Translations under genes and position numbers: made by a program
Shown: in pieces, positions 16,386-25,799 of the stretch
Numbering within the stretch: position 1 is the stretch's first letter
Layout of the letters: every line of letters starts with the position of its first letter
DNA from: Aliivibrio finisterrensis
Lineage (GTDB): Bacteria > Pseudomonadota > Gammaproteobacteria > Enterobacterales > Vibrionaceae
Assembly: GCF_008933155.1 (NCBI RefSeq)
Contig: NZ_WBVP01000026.1
Span: 1-34,467, forward strand
DNA length: 34,467 nt
Reading direction: 5' to 3'
The notes under the pieces: generated by a model
The model's database searches: none
What the model was told of the DNA's origin: nothing
Seen by the model: only the letters and a program-made list of their open reading frames with translations

Positions 16386-17408
16386 ATGACAACACAAACC
16401 GATTACTCTGATATTTCCATGACCGTACTTGGTGCTGGCTCATACGGAACTTCTCTTGCTATCTCTCTTGCTCGTAATGGCGCAAAAGTGATTTTATGGG
16501 GTCATGAAGAATCACATATGGCTCGCCTTGAAGCCGATCGTGCTAATGAAGAGTTTTTGCCGGGTGTTGCTTTCCCACCGTCATTAATCATGTCTACGGA
16601 TCTTGAAAAATCAGTGCAAGCAAGTCGCGATTTACTGGTTGTAGTTCCAAGTCATGTTTTTGGTTTGGTACTAGGTAATGTAAAACCATTTTTACGTGAT
16701 GATTCGCGTATATGTTGGGCGACAAAAGGACTAGAGCCTGAAACAGGTCGTTTATTAAAAGAAGTGGCAGTAGAAGCGTTAGGTGAATCTCATTCACTGG
16801 CTGTGCTTTCTGGACCTACTTTTGCTAAAGAACTTGCATCTGGTATGCCAACGGCGATTGCTGTTGCGTCTCCTGACCAAGAGTTTGTTAAAGATTTACA
16901 AGAAAAAATCCACTGTTCAAAAACGTTCCGAGTATACGCAAACAATGATTTCACTGGCATGCAGCTTGGTGGTGCGGTGAAGAACGTAATCGCTATTGGT
17001 GCGGGCATGTCTGATGGTATTGGCTTTGGTGCTAATGCTCGTACTGCATTAATTACCCGTGGTTTGGCTGAGATGACTCGTTTAGGCGTGGCTTTAGGCG
17101 CAGAAGCTGAAACCTTTATGGGGATGGCTGGCTTAGGTGATTTAGTGTTAACGTGTACCGATAACCAATCTCGTAACCGTCGTTTTGGTTTGGCTTTAGG
17201 TCAGGGCGGTGATGTAGATAGCGCTCAAGCAGAAATTGGTCAAGTGGTTGAAGGGTATCGCAATACCAAAGAAGTATGGCTACTTGCTGATCGTATGGGT
17301 GTTGAAATGCCTATAGTTGAGCAAATTTATCAAGTATTGTATCAAGGAAAAGATGCAAGAGTTGCTGCGCAGGATTTATTAGCGCGAGATAAGAAATCAG
17401 AATCGTAA
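16386..17408 (+). CDS. gpsA: Glycerol-3-phosphate dehydrogenase [NAD(P)+]
   Basis: A 340-residue cytosolic enzyme that reduces dihydroxyacetone phosphate to sn-glycerol-3-phosphate, the backbone for phospholipids. The start at 16386 ([12 protein letters not shown]) is chosen for the GGATGG at 16375-16380; other in-frame starts at 16368 and 16377 are less well spaced. The NAD(P)-binding motif is VLGAGSYG (about 14-21); conserved blocks are [17 protein letters not shown], the catalytic-lysine region [14 protein letters not shown], and the substrate-site [12 protein letters not shown]. Its length is close to the 339 residues of E. coli GpsA. cysE follows after 12 bases and is very likely co-transcribed. 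Confidence 0.96.
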   Translation: MTTQTDYSDISMTVLGAGSYGTSLAISLARNGAKVILWGHEESHMARLEADRANEEFLPGVAFPPSLIMSTDLEKSVQASRDLLVVVPSHVFGLVLGNVKPFLRDDSRICWATKGLEPETGRLLKEVAVEALGESHSLAVLSGPTFAKELASGMPTAIAVASPDQEFVKDLQEKIHCSKTFRVYANNDFTGMQLGGAVKNVIAIGAGMSDGIGFGANARTALITRGLAEMTRLGVALGAEAETFMGMAGLGDLVLTCTDNQSRNRRFGLALGQGGDVDSAQAEIGQVVEGYRNTKEVWLLADRMGVEMPIVEQIYQVLYQGKDARVAAQDLLARDKKSES

Positions 17409-17420
17409 TTCAAGGATGGT

Positions 17421-18248
17421 ATGAAAATGAAAGAATGTAAAAAACACCAAGTATGGGAATGTATTGTTCGAGAAGCGCGTGAGCAGTCAGAACAAGAACC
17501 CATGCTTGCAAGCTTTTATCATGCCACCATCATAAAACATGAAAACCTTGCGGCAGCGTTAAGTTATATTCTTGCGAATAAATTAGCGACAGCTTCTATG
17601 CCTGCGATGGCAGTTCGTGAAGTGGTAGAGGAGGCGTTTGCTTCAGACCCTTCTCTTACCGATGCGGCCGCTTGTGATATCTGTGCTACGGTAAATCGAG
17701 ACCCTGCGGTTTCTATGTACTCAATGCCTTTATTGTATTTAAAAGGCTATCACGCACTACAAGGGTATCGTGTATCGAACTGGCTTTGGAAGCAAGGTCG
17801 TGTTGCATTAGCGACGTATCTGCAAAATGAAATTTCTGTTGCTTGTCAGGTGGATGTGCATCCTGCGGCGACCATTGGTAAAGGGATCATGTTTGACCAT
17901 GCGACAGGTATCGTTATTGGTGAAACCGCCGTTGTAGAAAATGATGTATCTATCCTACAAGACGTGACACTCGGCGGTACAGGCAAAGAGTCTGGCGATC
18001 GTCACCCTAAGATCCGTGAAGGCGTTATGATTGGCGCTGGTGCGAAGATTTTAGGTAATATTGAAGTGGGTGTTGGCGCTAAGATTGGTTCATGTTCTGT
18101 TGTTTTACAGGCGGTGCCTCCTCATACAACAGTGGCCGGAGTTCCTGCTAAAATTGTTGGGCGCCCTAGCTCTGAAATGCCATCGCTCGATATGGACCAA
18201 CAGTTTAATGGTAAATCACAAACGTTTATGTCTGGTGATGGAATTTAA
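17421..18248 (+). CDS. cysE: Serine O-acetyltransferase
   Basis: A 275-residue cytosolic enzyme that makes O-acetylserine from serine and acetyl-CoA, the first committed step of cysteine synthesis. The N-terminal helical domain includes EPMLASFYHATIIKHENLAAAL (written here in part), and the C-terminal left-handed beta helix of hexapeptide repeats begins at VDVHPAATIGKGIMFDH and runs through GVMIGAGAKILGNIEVG. The C-terminal DGI ending is the tail used for binding O-acetylserine sulfhydrylase (CysK) and for cysteine feedback. AAGGA is four bases before the first ATG and ten before an in-frame ATG at 17427, so the start is uncertain by two residues. It ends at a strong terminator. Confidence 0.96.
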   Translation: MKMKECKKHQVWECIVREAREQSEQEPMLASFYHATIIKHENLAAALSYILANKLATASMPAMAVREVVEEAFASDPSLTDAAACDICATVNRDPAVSMYSMPLLYLKGYHALQGYRVSNWLWKQGRVALATYLQNEISVACQVDVHPAATIGKGIMFDHATGIVIGETAVVENDVSILQDVTLGGTGKESGDRHPKIREGVMIGAGAKILGNIEVGVGAKIGSCSVVLQAVPPHTTVAGVPAKIVGRPSSEMPSLDMDQQFNGKSQTFMSGDGI

Positions 18249-18269
18249 TATATCCCATTCCTTATGCGT

Positions 18270-18302
18270 ATAAAAATAGCCACTTAATAGTGGCTATTTT
18301 TG
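18270..18302. terminator. Bidirectional terminator between cysE and trmL
   Basis: Perfect 13-base arms AAAAATAGCCACT (18272-18284) and AGTGGCTATTTTT (18289-18301) around a TAAT loop. It fits the end of both convergent genes. Confidence 0.92.
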
Positions 18303-18327
18303 TCTTTGGACTATGAGAAACGAGAAA

Positions 18328-18807
18328 TTATAACCCGCCTTCAAATCCCATCTGACGCCACGCTTCAAATACGATGATAGCAACAGAGTTTGATAAGTTT
18401 AAACTGCGGCTGTCTGGCATCATAGGAATTCGAACACGTTGTTTCATTGGTAAGCCATCAATTAAATCAGCGGGCAATCCACGAGTCTCTGGGCCGAATA
18501 ACAACACATCACCTTTCTGGTAGCTTGGGGTTGTGTGATGACCAGTGGTCTTAGTGGTGCAGGCAAAGATACGGTGTTCACCTTTACTTTCATTTTCTAA
18601 ATAATCAAGAAAGGCGGCGTAATTTTTGTGGCGTTTTACATGGGTTAATTCATGATAATCTAACCCTGCTCGGCGAAGTTTTTTCTCTTCTAAATCGAAT
18701 CCTAATGGTTCAATTAAATGCAGGTTTGCACCACAGTTAGCTGACAGGCGAATGATGTTACCCGTATTTGGGGCGATTTCAGGTTCGTACAACGCAATAT
18801 CAAACAT
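18328..18807 (-). CDS. trmL: tRNA (cytidine/uridine-2'-O-)-methyltransferase TrmL
   Basis: A 159-residue SPOUT-class enzyme that methylates the wobble ribose of certain tRNA-Leu species. The start at 18807 ([17 protein letters not shown]) is chosen because AAGAG lies seven bases upstream and the length then matches E. coli TrmL (157); the open frame extends 34 codons further up, with no family resemblance. [38 protein letters not shown] and [15 protein letters not shown] form the trefoil-knot SAM-binding motifs in order. In E. coli it follows cysE in the same direction; here it is convergent with cysE and lies 115 bases downstream of cpxA. Confidence 0.95.
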   Translation of the reverse strand: MFDIALYEPEIAPNTGNIIRLSANCGANLHLIEPLGFDLEEKKLRRAGLDYHELTHVKRHKNYAAFLDYLENESKGEHRIFACTTKTTGHHTTPSYQKGDVLLFGPETRGLPADLIDGLPMKQRVRIPMMPDSRSLNLSNSVAIIVFEAWRQMGFEGGL

Positions 18808-18922
18808 AGTGAACTCTTGAATAACGGAAAGTAAACTCAGTATATCTAATTGATAGGTATCGGGGTAGGGTGCACTCGTAACAACATGACTTACTTTGAG
18901 ATAAGCCATGTTGTTATAGTCA

Positions 18923-20317
18923 TTATTGTTCTATCGGCAGTGTGATCGTCATGCGAAGCCCACCAAGGGGACTTTTACTCGCAATGATGGTGCCGCTGTG
19001 CTGGTGAATGGCACTTTCGGTAATCGCCAAACCAAGACCTGTTCCTCCACTGCTTCGATCTCGAGCGGTAGATACTCGATAGAAGGGTTTGAAGATATCC
19101 TTGAGTTCATCTTTTGGTACACCATCACCATTGTCATCAACGGTGATAGTGAGAATGTTGCCATTATCGTTGATATTCACAGTGACCACATCATTACCGT
19201 ACTTAATAGCATTGCGTATTACGTTTTCAACCGCGCTCATTAATAGATTAGGGTTACCAAAAATAGGCGTTTCTTTTAAATCAGAATAAGTCAGTATTTT
19301 ATTTGAATGTTCTGCCTCAAATTGAGCATCTTCTAAAATATCAAACCATAATGAGTAAGCATCAGTTTTCTCTCGTTCTTGATGGCTGTTTACTTGTATT
19401 CGAGAGAGTTCTAATAGCTCAGAAATCATCTGCTCTAAGCGATCCGCTTCCATATCAATACGAGATAACTCAGCGCTTTCACCTTGCTTACGAGTGGCAA
19501 GGGCAGTTGCCATTCTTAAACGAGTTAAGGGGGAGCGCAATTCATGAGAAATATCAGATAATAAGCGCTGCTGGCCTGAGACCATGGTGTTGAGTGACCC
19601 AACCATCTGATTAAAGCTTTGCCCTGTTTTTCTAAATTCTCTTGGCCCTTTTTCTAACGCCTCATCTTTTTCAAATTGCCCCTTAGCAACCCGCTCTGCT
19701 GCTTTTTGTAAACGTCTTGCAGGTTGACTTAACGCCCAAGCAAGCCAAAGTAAAAAAGGCGTACTAACGAGCATGGTCACTAGTAATAATTGCCCTGGTT
19801 TATCTAATATTCTAAGAATAAATGGGGGGGGCTTTTTCCAATATCGTCCCACATACATGTACACGGTTTCATGAGCGATGACGATATCAAAAGGCCCCGC
19901 CATCATGGTTCTGCCATACAGTTTTTGTTGAGGCAGATCAGGATCATCAGAAAGTGTTAAAAAGTTAAGTAACGCTTTTTTTCTTCCTCGTAGCTCTTTA
20001 GGTTTATCTAAAATTTCACCCGTTGGTGTGGTAAAAAAGAGATCGAGCGCTTCATCATGCTCGTGCGCTTTATGACTTATTTCTCGCAGTGTGGTTTTTA
20101 AATTATCACGCTCAGAATACTTCCCCGTAATGTAGGCAGCAATTTGCGTCATTTTACTAAGATGCTCGGTGGCAATGTTATGACGAGAGCGTGGATCAAA
20201 GTTGGGGCCAATAACAACCCCGATCAGAACCAATAATAATGTAAACCAAAATATGGCAAAGATACGGCCATATAAGCTGGATAAAAGAGGGAAGCGTGTA
20301 TTTACTTTAAACACCAA
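18923..20317 (-). CDS. cpxA: Envelope-stress sensor histidine kinase CpxA
   Basis: A 464-residue inner-membrane kinase that senses misfolded envelope proteins and phosphorylates CpxR. It has a membrane helix (about 15-38), a periplasmic domain (39-172), a second helix (about 177-195), a HAMP linker, the phospho-acceptor HisKA motif [16 protein letters not shown] with His258, an N box ([11 protein letters not shown]) and G boxes ([16 protein letters not shown]). The start is a TTG at 20317 directly after the cpxR stop, or the GTG at 20314, so translation is probably coupled. The coding strand carries eight consecutive C (19824-19831) in the triple-proline stretch just before the second helix; a change in this run would truncate the kinase. 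Confidence 0.94.
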   Translation of the reverse strand: MVFKVNTRFPLLSSLYGRIFAIFWFTLLLVLIGVVIGPNFDPRSRHNIATEHLSKMTQIAAYITGKYSERDNLKTTLREISHKAHEHDEALDLFFTTPTGEILDKPKELRGRKKALLNFLTLSDDPDLPQQKLYGRTMMAGPFDIVIAHETVYMYVGRYWKKPPPFILRILDKPGQLLLVTMLVSTPFLLWLAWALSQPARRLQKAAERVAKGQFEKDEALEKGPREFRKTGQSFNQMVGSLNTMVSGQQRLLSDISHELRSPLTRLRMATALATRKQGESAELSRIDMEADRLEQMISELLELSRIQVNSHQEREKTDAYSLWFDILEDAQFEAEHSNKILTYSDLKETPIFGNPNLLMSAVENVIRNAIKYGNDVVTVNINDNGNILTITVDDNGDGVPKDELKDIFKPFYRVSTARDRSSGGTGLGLAITESAIHQHSGTIIASKSPLGGLRMTITLPIEQ

Positions 20318-21001
20318 TTATTCCTCAACAAACAAATAGCCACGACCACGTAAGGTTTTAATGCGTGGCTTTCCTTCTGAGAGTGGTGGTAATTTTTTAC
20401 GTAGGTTTGAAACGTGCATATCAATAGCGCGATCAAAGGGTGCTAGGCGTTTACCAAGCACTTCTAGGCTGAGTTCTTCTTTAGAGATGATCTCTCCTGG
20501 TTTTTGAATAAATTGAGACAACAGCCCAAACTCAGTTCCAGTTAAGTCCAGCAATTCACCATGATTGTAGGCTTCTTGTTTACCGATGAATATTTCAATG
20601 CCTTGATATTTAATGCTACTGCTGTTGCTTTCTTTGGTTTTATTTTGTGTACGACGTAAAATAGCGCGAATACGAGCCAGTAGTTCTCTATCACTAAAAG
20701 GTTTTGGTAGGTAATCATCGGCGCCAAGTTCTAAACCAATCACACGATCAATTTCTTCTCCTTTTGCTGTAAGCATTAATACCGGAGTTTCATTGGTCTC
20801 TCGTAATTTACGAAGCATATCCATGCCATTCATTTTTGGCATCATGATATCAAGTAGGATCAGGTCCAAATCATTAGTGATCGCTTCAAGGCCTTCAATG
20901 CCATTATTTGCTTCTGTAACTTGATAACCTTCTAGACTTAGGATGTCTTTTAGTAGCGAGGTTAGCTCAATATCGTCATCAACTAATAAAATCTTTGCCA
21001 T
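20318..21001 (-). CDS. cpxR: Envelope-stress response regulator CpxR
   Basis: A 227-residue OmpR-family transcription factor. The receiver domain (1-115) has the acidic pocket DDD (8-10), the phospho-acceptor Asp51 in LILLDIMMPKMNG, and the conserved lysine in LPKPFSDREL. The winged-helix domain (about 130-225) shows TGTEFGLLSQF and the recognition helix region FDRAIDMHVSNLRKKL, ending in RGRGYLF. It starts with ATG and is followed without a gap by cpxA. The upstream region shared with the divergent cpxP contains a perfect CpxR box, so autoregulation is likely. Confidence 0.96.
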   Translation of the reverse strand: MAKILLVDDDIELTSLLKDILSLEGYQVTEANNGIEGLEAITNDLDLILLDIMMPKMNGMDMLRKLRETNETPVLMLTAKGEEIDRVIGLELGADDYLPKPFSDRELLARIRAILRRTQNKTKESNSSSIKYQGIEIFIGKQEAYNHGELLDLTGTEFGLLSQFIQKPGEIISKEELSLEVLGKRLAPFDRAIDMHVSNLRKKLPPLSEGKPRIKTLRGRGYLFVEE

Positions 21002-21078
21002 TTTTATTCACCTGCATAAATAGTTTCTGAGTGTAGTATCGCCAAATAAATGAAGGAATACCAACCTTCAAAATAACC

Positions 21079-21113
21079 TTTACGTTGCTTTACTCGCAAA
21101 TACATTCATTTAC
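21079..21113. promoter_or_regulatory. CpxR box between cpxR and cpxP
   Basis: TTTACGTTGCTTTAC (21079-21093) is the reverse complement of GTAAA-N5-GTAAA, the exact CpxR consensus. A third TTTAC lies at 21109-21113, with spacings of 10 and 20 bases that put all three on one face of the helix. It is in the control region shared by cpxRA (minus strand) and cpxP (plus strand), the best-known targets of CpxR. Confidence 0.85.
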
Positions 21114-21198
21114 GTTGGCTGAGCTATTCTTACTCCATACCAAGCAGCAACAAGCTGATTTTTGATTGAAACCCATTTTCTGTAACGGAGATAACACA

Positions 21199-21693
21199 AT
21201 GAACATGATGAAAAAAATGATTTTAGGCGCAGTTGTTCTTCCTCTTTCTTTTGCTTCTGCATCGGCATTTGCTTTTGGTGGTGGCCATCACGAAGGTGGA
21301 ATGAAAGGCGGTGAAGGCATGCACGGTGGTAAGTGTATGATGAAAGCAAATAAGAAGGCGTTTAAAGATTTAGATCTTACTGATGCACAAGAAGATAAAT
21401 TTGATGAGATGCGTGACGCTCGTAAAGCTGAAATGAAAGCGAAGAAAGGCCAAAAACGTCAGCCAACGGCTGAAATGAAAGCCGATCATGAAGCGATGCA
21501 AAACTTAATGTTAGCGGATAATTTTGATGAGCAGGCAGTACGTAATTTGGCTGAAAAAATGTCACAGCGTCAAATCGATCGCCGTGTTGAAATGATGAAA
21601 AAACGTCATGAAATGATGAATATTCTAACACCAGAGCAAAAAGCAGAATTTAAAGCAAATCAAGATAAGTACATTGCTGATTGCGCTAAATAA
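21199..21693 (+). CDS. cpxP: CpxP/Spy-family periplasmic protein
   Basis: A 164-residue periplasmic protein that normally inhibits CpxA and helps remove misfolded proteins. I start at the ATG at 21199, which CGGAG precedes by eight bases, giving a clean signal peptide MNMMKKMILGAVVLPLSFAS ending near AFA. Two LTxxQ-type motifs of the family are visible: LDLTDAQEDKFDEMRD and ILTPEQKAEFKANQ. The first residues of the mature protein form a Gly, His and Met-rich stretch with one cysteine (KCMMK), and a second cysteine sits at the C-terminus (ADCAK); E. coli CpxP as I recall it lacks this segment. It is divergent from cpxRA and followed by fieF, the same order as in E. coli. Confidence 0.88.
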   Translation: MNMMKKMILGAVVLPLSFASASAFAFGGGHHEGGMKGGEGMHGGKCMMKANKKAFKDLDLTDAQEDKFDEMRDARKAEMKAKKGQKRQPTAEMKADHEAMQNLMLADNFDEQAVRNLAEKMSQRQIDRRVEMMKKRHEMMNILTPEQKAEFKANQDKYIADCAK

Positions 21694-21715
21694 ACGCAAT
21701 TATCTCTAGAAAATG

Positions 21716-21753
21716 AAAACGGGCCTTTATGATAAATAAAGGCCCGTTTTTTA
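21716..21753 (+). terminator. Terminator of cpxP
   Basis: Perfect 15-base arms AAAACGGGCCTTTAT (21716-21730) and ATAAAGGCCCGTTTT (21736-21750), with a five-base loop and a following T run. Confidence 0.92.
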
Positions 21754-21852
21754 TTTAGACCTGTTTTGTTGTAAATATATTAATAAATGGAATAACTATC
21801 TTGAGCGTAACCCTTTATACTAAAGTTTGATTTTTAGGTAGATGGATGAAAC

Positions 21853-22758
21853 ATGACTCAACGATACGCGTCTTTAGTGACTACGGCTGCATGGCTTGCA
21901 ACCATTGTTGCGACAATTTTAATGCTATTTAAATTAGGAACTTGGTGGGTCACGGGTTCAGTCAGTTTATTGGCTTCGTTAGTTGACTCTTTACTTGATA
22001 TGGGCGCATCTATCACTAACCTTTTAGTCGTCCGTTACGCATTACAACCTGCTGATGAAGAGCACCGTTTTGGGCATGGTAAGGCGGAGTCGCTAGCGGC
22101 GTTAGCTCAGGCAATGTTTATTTCTGGTTCTGCTTGCTTCTTATTGTTGAATGGGGTTGAGCGTTTTTTCCGCCCTCAAGATGTTATTGCTCCTGAGTTA
22201 GGGGTGTATGTCAGTGGGTTTGCTATTGTGTTAACTCTTGGCCTTGTTATGTTCCAGCAATGGGTAGTTAAACAGACGGGGAGCCAGGCTATTGCTGCGG
22301 ATTCATTACATTACAAAACCGATTTATTCATGAATGCCGCTATTATGTTAGCACTTGCATTAAGTTGGTATGGTTGGCATCAAGCTGATGCTATTTTTGC
22401 CTTAGTCATTGGTGTGTATATTTTAATTAGCGCATTTAAAATGGCGTATGAGGCGATTCAACTATTACTTGATAGACAGCTGCCACAAGAAGAGTTGGAT
22501 CAGATAAGAGAGGCGTGTTGTCGAGTCGAAGGGGTTAAAGGCATTCATGATTTACGAACGCGTTTAGCTGGCCCAACCCGATTTATTCAACTGCATTTAG
22601 AGTTGCCAGATCATATGCCATTAGTTGAAGCACATCGTATTGCGGATAAAGTTGAAGACGAGCTTTTAACAGTATTTCCACATTCTGATATTATAATTCA
22701 TCAAGACCCACTTTCAGTTGTGCTAGACTCAGAGAGAGAGCAGAGTCAGTTTAGTTAG
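21853..22758 (+). CDS. fieF: Cation diffusion facilitator FieF (ferrous iron/zinc efflux)
   Basis: A 301-residue inner-membrane metal/proton antiporter. It has six hydrophobic segments in the first 205 residues and a cytoplasmic metal-binding C-terminal domain. The transport-site residues are at the same positions as in E. coli FieF (YiiP): Asp45 and Asp49 in [11 protein letters not shown], His153 and Asp157 in LHYKTDLF. The zinc-bridge region [15 protein letters not shown] (66-80) and the C-terminal histidines ([22 protein letters not shown]) are also kept. It is bounded by the cpxP terminator and a 218-base gap before pfkA, so it probably has its own promoter. Confidence 0.95.
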   Translation: MTQRYASLVTTAAWLATIVATILMLFKLGTWWVTGSVSLLASLVDSLLDMGASITNLLVVRYALQPADEEHRFGHGKAESLAALAQAMFISGSACFLLLNGVERFFRPQDVIAPELGVYVSGFAIVLTLGLVMFQQWVVKQTGSQAIAADSLHYKTDLFMNAAIMLALALSWYGWHQADAIFALVIGVYILISAFKMAYEAIQLLLDRQLPQEELDQIREACCRVEGVKGIHDLRTRLAGPTRFIQLHLELPDHMPLVEAHRIADKVEDELLTVFPHSDIIIHQDPLSVVLDSEREQSQFS

Positions 22759-22820
22759 TGAGTACGTAGTATTATTAGCAATAATTGTTTTTTCGTAACA
22801 GAAAAATGAAACAGTCGTGA

Positions 22821-22840
22821 TTGATTCTGATGTGAATCAA
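22821..22840. promoter_or_regulatory. Inverted repeat upstream of pfkA (possible operator)
   Basis: TTGATTC (22821-22827) and GAATCAA (22834-22840) are perfect seven-base arms with a six-base spacer, 137 bases before pfkA. E. coli pfkA is repressed by Cra, but this repeat is not a clear Cra site. Operator function is a guess from symmetry and position. Confidence 0.3.
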
Positions 22841-22976
22841 CGAACTTTTTCAGTAAACTGGTAATACTCTTACATAAGAAAAAAAATTACAGATTATTAA
22901 TGGTGAGTAGATTAGGGAGTTTACTTGCTGTATTAGAAATTGAAATTGAAATTCCCAACCATATTAGAGGGTAACC

Positions 22977-23939
22977 ATGGTCAAGAAGATTGGTGTTTTA
23001 ACAAGTGGTGGCGATGCGCCGGGTATGAATGCGGCAGTTCGTGGTGTTGTTCGTACAGCATTGACGGAAGGCCTAGAAGTATTTGGTATTCATGATGGCT
23101 ACTTAGGTCTTGTTGAAGATCGTATCGAGAAATTAGAGCGCCATAGCGTATCTGATATGATCAACCGCGGCGGTACATTTTTAGGTTCAGCACGTTTTCC
23201 TGAGTTTAAAGAAGTTGCTGTTCGTGAAAAAGCGATCGAGAACCTTAAGAAACACGATATCGATGCATTAATTGTTATCGGTGGTGACGGTTCTTACATG
23301 GGCGCTAAGAAGCTAACTGAGATGGGTTACCCATGTATCGGTCTGCCTGGCACAATCGATAATGATATCGCGGGTACTGACTACACTATTGGTTACCTAA
23401 CGGCGTTAAACACAGTTATTGATGCGATTGACCGCTTACGTGATACGTCTTCTTCTCACCAACGTATCTCTATTGTAGAAGTTATGGGCCGTCACTGTGG
23501 TGATTTAACATTAATGGCTGCAATTGCTGGTGGTTGTGAGTACGTAATTACTCCAGAAACAGGCTTAAACAAAGACGCGTTAATTCAGAACATTCAAGAT
23601 GGTATTGCGAAAGGTAAGAAGCACGCAATCATCGCTATCACTGAATTAATGACTGATGTTAATGGTTTAGCAAAAGAGATCGAAGCTGAAACGGGTCGTG
23701 AAACTCGTGCTACCGTTCTTGGTCACATTCAGCGTGGCGGCCAGCCTGGCGCATTTGACCGTATCCTAGCGTCTCGCATGGGTAACTTCGGTGTTAAATT
23801 GTTGATTGATGGTCACGGTGGCCGTTGTGTTGGTATTCAGAATGAGCAACTAGTTCATCACGATATCATCGATGCAATTGAAAACATGCGTCGTCCAGAA
23901 AAAATTGAGCTATACAAAGTAGCTGAAGAGTTATTCTAA
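22977..23939 (+). CDS. pfkA: ATP-dependent 6-phosphofructokinase
   Basis: A 320-residue cytosolic glycolytic enzyme that phosphorylates fructose-6-phosphate and is controlled by ADP and phosphoenolpyruvate. [14 protein letters not shown] (10-23) is the nucleotide-binding start; GGDGSYMGA (102-110) and [18 protein letters not shown] (122-139) hold the phosphate-binding and catalytic aspartate residues; [13 protein letters not shown] and GHIQRGGQP are further family blocks. The length matches E. coli PfkA. AGAGGG lies upstream of the ATG. Three tandem GAAATT hexamers (22936-22953) sit in the leader. It is the last gene of the cpxP-fieF-pfkA series and ends at a strong terminator. Confidence 0.97.
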   Translation: MVKKIGVLTSGGDAPGMNAAVRGVVRTALTEGLEVFGIHDGYLGLVEDRIEKLERHSVSDMINRGGTFLGSARFPEFKEVAVREKAIENLKKHDIDALIVIGGDGSYMGAKKLTEMGYPCIGLPGTIDNDIAGTDYTIGYLTALNTVIDAIDRLRDTSSSHQRISIVEVMGRHCGDLTLMAAIAGGCEYVITPETGLNKDALIQNIQDGIAKGKKHAIIAITELMTDVNGLAKEIEAETGRETRATVLGHIQRGGQPGAFDRILASRMGNFGVKLLIDGHGGRCVGIQNEQLVHHDIIDAIENMRRPEKIELYKVAEELF

Positions 23940-23961
23940 TTTATAATTGAATTTTAGATAC

Positions 23962-23992
23962 AAAAAACCGAAGCGATCGCTTCGGTTTTTTT
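23962..23992. terminator. Bidirectional terminator between pfkA and epmB
   Basis: A palindrome with ACCGAAGCG pairing with CGCTTCGGT around a short centre (GATC region), with six A before and seven T after. It serves both convergent genes. Confidence 0.92.
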
Positions 23993-24029
23993 ATGTCTAC
24001 ATACTTATGCTTCGAGAAGAGTATTGGTA

Positions 24030-25052
24030 TTACTCTAAATATAAATCGAGAGGTGTTTTACTCTTTCTACCACCAATTTCTCTGGCAAGTGTCGGTACAA
24101 GATAACCAGAAACATTTTCAATTAATTCCCCCATTAGTTGTTTTGCTTTTTTATCAGAAACAAAGAAATGAGCAGCACCTTGCACCTTATCTAATACATG
24201 AAGGTAATAGGGTAAAATACCCGCATCAAACAACGCCTCACTTAAATCAGTTAATGTCCTTGTTGTATCATTCACATCTTTAAGTAATACACTTTGATTT
24301 AATAGTGTGACGTTTGATTGCTTTAATTGAGTCATTTTATTTACTAACTCAGCGTTAATCTCGTTAGCATGGTTAATATGAGTCACTAGAATGATTTGTA
24401 AGCGTGTTTGTTTAAATAGCTGACACAGCGTATCAGTAATACGGTTTGGTATTACTACCGGTAAGCGAGAGTGGATACGAAGGCGCTTGATGTGCGGAAT
24501 CGCTTCAATATGTTCAATTAACCATGTCAGTTCATGATCTTTTGCCATTAAAGGATCACCACCAGAAAAGATGACTTCATTTACTTCAGGATGATTTGCA
24601 ATGTAATCGATTGACTCTTGCCAAATGGCCTTACTGCCTTTGTTATCTTGATATGGGAAATGACGGCGGAAGCAATAACGACAATTGACTGCACAACCTC
24701 CCTTTACAATCAATAGAACTCGGTTTTTGTATTTATGCAGTAAACCTGGTTGTTCGTTGTCTTGTTCCCCTAAAGGATCGTTCGAATATCCTTCATGTAC
24801 CTCGAATTCTTGATCTAAAGGCAAAACTTGGCGTAATAAAGGATCAAAAGGGTTGCCAAATTCCATTCTATCGACAAAACTTGTCGGCACACGTAACGCA
24901 AATAACTTTTTCGCTTCTAGACCTTTCTCCCATGAAGAGCTATCAATACCTAGTGTTGAGAGTAATTGATGAGGGTCAGAGATCGCATTCGCTAGTTCTT
25001 TGAGCCAGTTTTGCTCAACAGGAGCGTCATTTCGGGTTATTATGTGTGACAT
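24030..25052 (-). CDS. epmB: EF-P--(R)-beta-lysine pathway 2,3-aminomutase EpmB
   Basis: A 340-residue radical-SAM enzyme that turns (S)-alpha-lysine into (R)-beta-lysine for attachment to EF-P. The iron-sulfur cluster motif CAVNCRYCF has Cys120, Cys124 and Cys127. VIFSGGDPLMAKD is the SAM-binding GGD block, and LRIHSRLPVVIP and HVLDKVQGAAHF are typical of the lysine 2,3-aminomutase group. It is close in length to E. coli EpmB (342). Its start codon is 32 bases from that of efp in the opposite direction, so the two promoters must overlap or reach into the opposite gene. epmA lies 4.5 kb downstream, past frd. Confidence 0.95.
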   Translation of the reverse strand: MSHIITRNDAPVEQNWLKELANAISDPHQLLSTLGIDSSSWEKGLEAKKLFALRVPTSFVDRMEFGNPFDPLLRQVLPLDQEFEVHEGYSNDPLGEQDNEQPGLLHKYKNRVLLIVKGGCAVNCRYCFRRHFPYQDNKGSKAIWQESIDYIANHPEVNEVIFSGGDPLMAKDHELTWLIEHIEAIPHIKRLRIHSRLPVVIPNRITDTLCQLFKQTRLQIILVTHINHANEINAELVNKMTQLKQSNVTLLNQSVLLKDVNDTTRTLTDLSEALFDAGILPYYLHVLDKVQGAAHFFVSDKKAKQLMGELIENVSGYLVPTLAREIGGRKSKTPLDLYLE

Positions 25053-25084
25053 TATTTATAACTCAACGATGTTAAGAGGAAATC

Positions 25085-25651
25085 ATGGCGTCAGTAAGTA
25101 CCAATGAATTCAAAGGCGGTTTGAAATTTATGCTAGATAATGAGCCATGCTCAATTATCGAGAACGAATATGTTAAGCCAGGTAAAGGTCAAGCATTCAA
25201 CCGTGTAAAACTTCGTAGATTGCTTTCTGGTAAAACACTAGAAAAAACATTTAAATCAGGTGAAAGCTTTGAATTAGCAGACGTTGTAGACGTAGAGCTA
25301 GACTACCTATACAGCGACGGTGAATTTTACCACTTCATGAACAGCGTAAGCTTTGAGCAAATCGCTGCTGATGTAAAATCAGTAGGTGACGCTGCTAAAT
25401 GGTTAGTAGAAAACGACACTTGTACACTGACTCTTTGGAATGATAATCCAATTACAGTGACACCGCCAAACTTTGTTGAACTTGAAGTGACTGAAACAGA
25501 CCCAGGTCTGAAAGGTGATACTCAAGGTACTGGTGGTAAACCAGCAACGCTTTCTACTGGTGCAGTAGTTCGTGTTCCACTATTCATCGCTATCGGCGAA
25601 GTAGTTAAAGTTGATACGCGTACTGGCGAATATGTAGGTCGTGTTAAGTAA
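25085..25651 (+). CDS. efp: Translation elongation factor P
   Basis: A 188-residue factor that binds between the P and E sites of the ribosome and relieves stalling at consecutive prolines. Residue Lys34 in [12 protein letters not shown] is the site that EpmA and EpmB modify with beta-lysine. Three beta-barrel domains are visible: a KOW-like N-terminal domain (1-63), a middle OB domain (about 65-128) and a C-terminal OB domain (130-188) with the conserved [11 protein letters not shown] and [29 protein letters not shown] precedes the ATG. Two terminator hairpins follow. This is the direct partner of the flanking epmA and epmB genes. Confidence 0.97.
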   Translation: MASVSTNEFKGGLKFMLDNEPCSIIENEYVKPGKGQAFNRVKLRRLLSGKTLEKTFKSGESFELADVVDVELDYLYSDGEFYHFMNSVSFEQIAADVKSVGDAAKWLVENDTCTLTLWNDNPITVTPPNFVELEVTETDPGLKGDTQGTGGKPATLSTGAVVRVPLFIAIGEVVKVDTRTGEYVGRVK

Positions 25652-25681
25652 TTTCGATTTATATTAAGATTAGCTTTATAC

Positions 25682-25708
25682 AAAAGGTCACTTCGGTGGC
25701 CTTTTTTA
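25682..25708 (+). terminator. Terminator of efp with a TTCG loop
   Basis: AAAGGTCAC (25683-25691) and GTGGCCTTT (25696-25704) pair with one G-U pair around the very stable TTCG tetraloop, followed by a T run. Confidence 0.9.
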
Positions 25709-25755
25709 TTTATACCATTCTGGATAAATAGTTGAATTACATAGCAGATACAAAC

Positions 25756-25783
25756 AAGGTTGGCATGAAGCCAACCTTTTTTA
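25756..25783 (+). terminator. Second terminator after efp
   Basis: AAGGTTGGC (25756-25764) and GCCAACCTT (25770-25778) are perfect nine-base arms with a five-base loop and a T run on the plus strand. The minus strand has only a short T run, so termination of frdD here would be weaker. Confidence 0.85.
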
Positions 25784-25799
25784 TTGCTTCAGCTTTAGA

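Noticed and set aside
18926-19593. Plus-strand open frames of 66-105 codons opposite cpxA.
   Set aside because: Antisense shadows of the kinase domain without ribosome sites or recognisable domains.
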